Positions 57,425 through 64,000 of a DNA stretch of 64,000 bases are shown piece after piece. Source of the stretch: Pyrus communis (lineage: Eukaryota > Streptophyta > Magnoliopsida > Rosales > Rosaceae); assembly GCF_963583255.1 (NCBI RefSeq), contig NC_084815.1, forward strand, positions 15,981,807 to 16,045,806. Reading direction: 5' to 3'. A model generated the notes under the pieces. It saw only the letters and a list, made by a program, of their open reading frames with translations. It was not told where the DNA came from and searched no databases. The translations under genes and the position numbers were made by a program. Position 1 is the first letter of the stretch, and every line of letters starts with the position of its first letter.

Positions 57425-58510
57425 TAGGCCTGATAATTGCTTACACGATCCATTAACACGACATGCAAACGACATGAAAATAACTAGTTTTGCATCAACA
57501 CGTTAACTAATCGGGTCGTTATCGGATCACACAATATGAACCCGCTAATAATGAGTCATTAACAAGTTTACACGACAGAGACACATGAGTAACCTGTTAC
57601 AACACGGCAAGAAAAGTTATTTTAATGATTTTAATTTTTTAAACTACTAAAAAACTTACTACAAAATATGATAGATATAATGGATATGTATATATTGTTT
57701 ATTAATTATTATTGTATTGTTATTCTACATAAATTTAAAAATTTACGTTCTATTTATTTATTTATTTTTATAGTATACTATTGGCAAAGAGTGAGATTAA
57801 AAAATTATAGTAAACATTAAAAATAAAAGTATCAAGGAATTTAAAAATACCAAACACATATACAAACGCTCATAATCGCTTCCTCTACGCTTTGAGGATG
57901 GGTACATTATCGTTTGATTTTTTAGTACCATACAAACCCTCATGAATAGTATTTTTAAGAGAGCTCAAAAAAAAATAAAATTCATAATCCTTAATGTATA
58001 AGTTTGAAAAATGTGAAAGCATATATAAACCCTCATAATTGCATCATCTACGCTTAGACGATAGTTACATGATTGTTTATACTTTTAAAACCCTCCAAAT
58101 CTAATGAATAGTATTTTTTATTTGAGTGCAAAATTAATAAAATTAATAATTATTGTAAAAAAAAAATATATATATATATATAATCACTCATAATGACAAG
58201 CTTTACAGCTTTCGTGAAGGGGTCAACTCCGAAAATTAGTATGTACATAATAATTTAGTATTATATTTTACATTTTTTGGCGTCAAATTATGTTTTTCAT
58301 TTTCATTATTTATTGATTTAAAATATATTTTTCTTAACAGATAACGGGTCAGGTCATATTACCTGATAATATTAACGGGTTGATTTCAGGTCGGGTCATA
58401 TTACCTGTTTATTTTACCCGTTGTTACAAACGGGTGTTACACGATATGACCCGTTAAGCTATCATGTATGACAGAAAAATGATACAAACACGAATGTCAA
58501 GTCTAAAATG
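57425..58510. repeat. ACCCG/CGGGT-rich interspersed repeat, copy B
   Basis: Both ends are rich in acacga and cgggt/acccg words in inverted arrangement (57430-57600 and 58340-58480). The middle carries paired blocks such as ataaaccctcataatt near 57930 and 58025. It is the reverse-complement relative of copy A at the start of the window. No coding capacity. Confidence 0.65.
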
Positions 58511-61440
58511 GTTGTCTCTGTTAAGAAAAGGAAGAGATTGACAGAAAAAAAGTACACAAGGAAATTGTTAGAAAATTAGAGTCTAATTGCTATATTAAAT
58601 TACATGGAAAATTAATAAATAATTCATGCAATTATATATCAAAGTAATGCATGTACATGAGTAACTAATGTTAAATGAACATGACATAATGGATTAGAAA
58701 AACCTGAAAAGACGGTTGAGGTAAGTGTTAGACACTTTGTCCTTACGACAAGTCCCACTACGGTGCTCATGATTGATCAGCGCCTATCTCCCAAGATACA
58801 ACAACCACATCTTTGTAATAGTAGCACTTCAAATCACAAGGCTCCATGAATCACGATTGTGTTGAAAACACTCTCATATAGACTTAATGAGACTCTCTAA
58901 TATTTAGTGCAATCTATGTACGATTATGTAAATGAAAAAAGTTGTTTTATGTTTATAGGGGCTTCCCTATTTATAGATTTTGAGATACCTTTTTAGAAAA
59001 CATGTGACTATTCATAAAGAGTAAAAAATTATAACTCTTCATTTAAGTTGACACATCTTTCTACCAAAATGCTCCACTTCTAATTTTTATTTAATTAATA
59101 AATTTAATATAATAATATTATTATTAAATTTTCCAATAAAAATCGACAAAAAGAGGATAAGAGAGAAGATCACACAACAAGGGAGATAAGACAAAAAAAA
59201 AAACAGAGAGAAAAGCAAGCATAAAGGATACAAGGCAAGGGGAAATACATCATTTTCAGATCTCTTCCATCAAGGTTATCAGATTAAATGATCTGATCTC
59301 TTAAAATTTGATCAAACGGTTAAAATTATTATAATTTTTAAAAAGGACCGCTATTTTTAACCATTGAATCAAATTTCAAAAATCTAGATTACTGGATTCG
59401 CTAGTCTTGATGGAAGAGATCCGGAGAGAATCTCTCTCCACGGCAAGGGTATAGTGCTTCAGCTTTTGCGGAGAAGAAAGGATGAGCTTTGCTTTCCCAT
59501 TCCCCCAAGCAAAGAAAATGGTGGGGCTTCCACCGATTCCCAGCGAAATTAGGAAAATCAACCTCATTTTTCCTCATCAAACTTCCAGGGACTATTTCCC
59601 AAGTTTTTCTCTTCAAAACGGAGCAAAACCAAAGGATGGCTTCATCGCTTCTCACATCGCAGCACCACCATCGTTCCGATTTCAAACCAAAGTATAAAGT
59701 CATATGCCTCTGGAGATCTGTAACTGAAGAAAGGTTAAAACCAAGCCTCTCCACAGGAGAGGCAGCAACCTCCCCATATCCCCAGTCGCTGCAACCGTAG
59801 CAGCAAGCTTGTCATTTCCTGGAATTCCGTCAACAAAAGGAATCCCTGAATCAGCAGCACCGCCACTTCTCTCGAGCCATCACTCTTCTCTCCCAAGTCA
59901 CGGCATCTATCACAACGATTTCGAACTAGAGAATAAAGTCGTAGGCCTCTAGAAATCTGCCACGCCTTCTTCTTCTCCACCGATAGAGATATTCGCAACA
60001 CCATCGCCAACGTCCAAACAGACAGCAGCAAATTGGTTTCCCACAGCCTTCTGCAACCTCTTGGGTCTAAAAATGTTTCAATATTCTCTCCTCGGAACGG
60101 AGAAGAAACAATCATCCTCCACATTTGAACAAGTGGAGAAGAAGAACCCATCGTGCCCAGCAATCGTCCTGAAGCTTGCCGACGATGCAAGGATGGTTTC
60201 GTACAAGGCAATAGCAGCGACGGACACACAAGCAGCAGCTGCCGATCACTTCAACACCATCGCCCCAACAATGGTGCTGAAAGAGCAACGGGAGAGCAAT
60301 CATGGCAAAGAAAAATGGGCAGCAGGTTTTCATCGTCATCAGACGCTTGGTTCTTCATAAAAAAAGTTGAGTTCCACTATCAAACCAATTGGCAATACGA
60401 GGAGGAGTCTAACTTACTTATAAGCTTATGCAAGGTCACTCCTCTCATTATTGTAAGACTCATTGTCAATACATCTTCTCAATACGCCTCCTCATATGTG
60501 GCGAATTTTCAAGCTCGTTACGTAGACAACACAACAAGATAACATATAGTTAGCCACACGCATAGAACAACCTACTCTAATACCATAAAATAAAACCAAT
60601 TGAGAATATAAAGAGTAATCAACTTACTTTTAAGCTCATGGAAGATCCTCTTCCCATGTACTCATTCTTAACACTTCGAGCCCAGTAATCATAGCAATAG
60701 TTCAAACCACTCGGTTTAATCGCCAACTGCAGGGAAGATTGGGCTCCTCCTCTCCGCCCCTCCATCATTAATACAAAAGCTCACCATGGACATGAAGAAT
60801 GATCAACCTTTTGGTCGGACAAGGCTTTTGATGATGCAAGTAGTCCTTCTCCACTCCAGAAGTCGTGCGTGGCATAATCAGAGCCGCTGAGAAAAAAAGA
60901 AAGTCACATTGACGGGACGCAAAAATCATGCCTCATTCACGGTAGCTGTTCAATGTTCGTTGTGACACTAAAAAAATCACACCGATAAATAACTCGGTTC
61001 TTCCGGCAATCTCTCGGAGTGGTTCAAAGCATGAAACAACAATTTCCACCTGACAAGAAAGGAAGTTAATGAGCAATGATCCAGGACAAGGTCACAGCGA
61101 GCGATGGATTTGTGAAAAACAATCATGTCGCAACCGTCATCTTGGAGTTAAGAAGAGGAGAAGTTGCTGACAATAAGAGGAAAGGGAAGAAAAGTCCTAT
61201 TTGAACTTGGAAAGCTTAATTCAAAAAATAAAATAAAAAGAAAATAAAGCTTGCTGAAAACTTCCTTGGGAAAGCCACTCACGTGAAAATTGAAAGGGCA
61301 AGCCATGGGATCAAACCCCATTTTAAATGGGATCCTAACCCTTTTCAAACTTTATTGGGCAAGGCACGGCAAAGATGCAATTTTAGCTAGGCCTCACAAA
61401 TTGGAAATTGGGCCAAAATAATAAATGGGCCAATAGTGTG
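58511..61440. other. Degraded retrotransposon debris without a supported gene
   Basis: At 60365-60440 and 60593-60665 the phrase ccaattg..aata..acttactt(a/t)taagct is repeated, and ctaataccat at 60578-60587 resembles a minus-strand tRNA-Met primer site. This suggests remains of a copia LTR. Open stretches at 59401-60542 overlap on both strands and show no motif. On the minus strand ctataaatagg at about 58965 is TATA-like. Confidence 0.35.
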
Positions 61441-62300
61441 ATGGAGGCACATCATGTGTGAAGGCGATGCCGACATCAAATCCGTGGAGGACGTAAATAC
61501 CTTCAAATACTATGGATGTGAACCATCTCAAAGCACAAAGCTCAATGAAATTACGCTACGTCAAATTTAATGGATCAAATTTCCGAAGTGGTCAATGGCA
61601 CGAAGCCTTATCAAATATTAAATAGCACGAAGTTGTATCAAATACCAATGGCATGAAGCCATATCAAATCCCAAATGGCACGATGTCATATTGATTATCA
61701 AATGGCACGAAGCCGCGACAAAACCCAAATAGCACGAAGCCGTGTTTAGCTCCAATGGCTCAAAGTCCTCACCCACACGAGCTGAAACTGCATAAGACAT
61801 TAAATGCTCCTTGTCTGCACGAGCTAAAATTGCACAAGACATCAAATTCCCACAAAATCATTTCGAAATACATCAGTTTGATCCCGTCAAGGATACGTAG
61901 GCAGTCTAGTACCGCATCTTAGACACAACCGTAAAACTCAAACACCAAACATAATCCCTAGTTCATTCAACTAAGTGCATCCAAATAAATCAAACACCAA
62001 ATCCTTTTTAATGGGTCATTCACTCACTAAAAATCCAAATACCAAAATCATGAACTACGAGTGACTTGACCATACGTAGGCAATCTAGGGCTCAACCTAG
62101 GTGCAGTCACAAAATGAAACAAAAACAAGAATCCCCAAATATCATATTTTTCACGTTAGAATCAAAGGGTCGTAGTTAATAAACGCGTAGTCTAGAATGA
62201 GTTGAACTCAAAATAATAAAACCATCTTTGTAAAAACGAACGAGGGTGAAATTGTGTCGAGTGAATTACTTGTTCTCGTGACAATTTTTGCTCAACACCC
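61440..62300. other. Probable untranslated region of a Tat/Ogre-like gypsy element
   Basis: ggatacgtaggcagtcta (61891) and catacgtaggcaatcta (62073), each followed by an (a/c)ccta or cgcat phrase, are the type of motif I know from the non-coding parts of Tat-lineage elements. No protein remains. Inference only. Confidence 0.4.
61593..61760. repeat. Minisatellite, six to seven units of about 26-28 bp
   Basis: Core aatggcacgaagccgtatca repeated with changes at about 61593, 61620, 61646, 61672, 61699 and 61726. Confidence 0.85.
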
Positions 62301-64000
62301 ATTTGAGAGTCCGTTGGATGTCCATGTAGATACATTATGCGTCTCCGCTATCTAACTAATTCTTGAACTATCCAGTTCGAGATCGAGTGCACTAGTATGT
62401 GTTTAGGGTTTGCTATAAACATGGATAAGTTTCGATCGTGGAAAACTCAATTGTATCCTTTAGTGTTCTTCGAGCACATACTAGATAGTTGTTCATAATA
62501 TTTACGTCGTGTACTTGAAGAACCCTAGGGAAATGCTGCTAAATTTTTATGATTGAAAATAACTGTGTAATCGCAAACCAAAACATAGAAAGAAGCTTAG
62601 TATGGATGATGATGGTCAAATGATTGACATATTAAAGATGATCTAATGATGGACATATTGAATGATGCATTCCCTAACGCTTCGCTCAATACGGACAATG
62701 AGTCGTCCAATGACTCCAAGAGTTTCAATAGATTGTTGTAAGAAGCTTAGTGATAATTGTACCCCGGTTGTCAAAATTTTTCGGTGCTAACAACCATTGT
62801 GGAGTTGATACACATGAAAGTAGAGTGCAATATAACCAATCAGAATTACGACGTGATGGGAATTGTTAAATGTATGCTTACGAAACCTAATGAATTGAAA
62901 CACGTGAAAGTACAGTGTAATATGACATACTCTTGCTCGATGAATCTCCCAATTTTTTGGGCAAAGGTGAAAAAAAAAAAAAAAACATTAAAAATATTAC
63001 CCGACGAATTAATAAGAAGTTCATTGGCTAAAGTGAAAGCATTCATCGGGCAAAGGTGTATTTTATGATTAAGGTTTGGGGTTCATCACTCAAAATGCAA
63101 TAGTTTGTCGGGCAAAAGAGATATTTTGGCATGTTCAATTCCTTTGATACAGTTTGTGAAATTAATTTCAACATTCCAACTGTCAATGTAGCTGGTGTAT
63201 ACTCCAAGATGGCATATGCCAAAAATCATCCAAGTGAAACTTCTGGGATTAGTAACGAGACGAAATCTTTTGATGGTTAGAAATGAATCATCACGATTTA
63301 ATGAATATTTAGCTCCCATTTTGATGATTGTTTATAACTACACTTCTCGATCCTAGAACAAGACAATGAATGAACCTGATCATCAATTTTAAATGTTTAC
63401 AATATGCTTACCACAAATCTTATGTTCTACTTAATACAAATGTTTGTTGAATCTATTGTTTTGATGGAATATGCAATCTATGAAAGTAATTTCGACGATC
63501 CAACCATGAAACTTGTTTGAATATAGTATGAGATGGCATACGTCAAAAATCACCAACAACAATCTTTTAGGGATTAGGCTATTGGATGAAAGTTTGGATG
63601 GTTACAAATGTCTCATCATGATTTAATGGCTATACCACCTTTGATTTTAGTGATTGTTTACAAGGATGACCTTTTAACCGTTTGAAAATAAATATAAAAA
63701 AACTGAACAAATTGAATTTCTAGTGTTTAGTACTTTTATCAGGCAAGATTACATATTTCATTGGACAACAACACTATATTCGTTTAGCTACATAGTGAAA
63801 ACTATTTTAAAAATCCCCTCCTAGGGACAGTGATAGGCGGCTGGCCACCATCTCGACGGTGATAGGCGGCTAGCCACCATCTCAATTAATACCTAGGCCT
63901 TTGAAGATTAAGAAATGACCCCTAGACCTTATTAGGCACCCGCCTAGACCTGCATAGGTACCCACATAGGTCGCAACTCTCACTTATACAAAAAATTAAT
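62301..64000. other. Repeat-bearing intergenic end of the window
   Basis: Includes a short duplication (cacatgaaagtagagtgcaat at 62811 and cacgtgaaagtacagtgtaat at 62901), an approximately 325-bp tandem pair (about 63150-63360 and 63480-63690; shared gatggcata, caaaaatca, atcatgattta phrases), and a 2-unit 29-bp repeat gtgataggcggctggccacc at 63831-63890. No gene supported. Confidence 0.5.

Noticed and set aside
59401..60542. Several overlapping frames of 99-164 codons on both strands
   Set aside because: No frame stands out, no motif, and the surroundings look like retrotransposon debris.
1..64000. tRNA, rRNA, CRISPR array, operon or riboswitch
   Set aside because: No cloverleaf with GTTCRANNC plus acceptor pairing, no regular spacer-repeat array and no bacterial gene organisation was found by eye; the window is plant nuclear DNA.

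Overview
The window looks like a plant nuclear chromosome segment. It is AT-rich and intron-poor, and dominated by nested transposable elements: Ty1/copia, Ty3/gypsy, an RTE-type LINE, hAT, PIF/Harbinger-type, Mutator-type and Helitron-like elements. Four single-exon LEA_2 (late embryogenesis abundant, NDR1/HIN1-like) genes are the only convincing host genes. The repeat styles remind me of Rosaceae (apple/pear group), but that is an impression and no marker proves it. No tRNA, rRNA, CRISPR or prokaryotic feature was seen.

Layout. 0-1.1 kb: an ACCCG-rich repeat whose inverted copy lies near 57.4-58.5 kb. 1.7-5.5 kb: a copia element with both LTRs, a 5-bp target duplication and no reverse transcriptase core. 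6.3-7.5 kb: LEA_2 gene 1 on the minus strand with a decayed LEA_2 tail just downstream. 7.65-10.7 kb: a Helitron candidate. 10.9-11.85 kb: a PIF/Harbinger-like element. 12-13.1 kb: direct repeats and a copia pol scrap. 14.65-25.26 kb: a small hAT element carrying a 9.5 kb gypsy element inside it; all target duplications are visible. 26.2-29.4 kb: a second hAT-like element holding a related solo LTR. 29.4-33.2 kb: a rearranged gypsy-type remnant with a perfect 51-bp inverted repeat, a plus-strand integrase and a minus-strand gag. 33.65-34.3 kb: LEA_2 gene 2. 35.1-43.45 kb: more DNA elements and an RTE LINE split by at least three insertions. 44.0-44.65 kb: LEA_2 gene 3. 46.3-49.3 kb: a Harbinger-type element and several miniature inverted-repeat elements. 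50.8-51.5 kb: LEA_2 gene 4. 52.9-56.8 kb: a non-autonomous LTR element containing a long foldback element. 57-64 kb: MITEs, repeat copy B and degraded LTR-retrotransposon debris with minisatellites.

The four LEA_2 proteins share one plan: a basic cytosolic N-terminus, one transmembrane helix near residues 24-66, then a LEA_2 domain ending in a conserved Cys-containing tail. Genes 1, 2 and 3 also share promoter blocks (a CGC(G/A)TTTGG box about 240-265 bp upstream of the ATG, a TATA box 131-138 bp upstream and a CCACAAACA block in the leader), so they are probably co-regulated products of local duplication. Gene 4 is more diverged. No new multi-gene system was found; the main interest is the layered transposon history and the conserved promoter architecture of the LEA_2 cluster.
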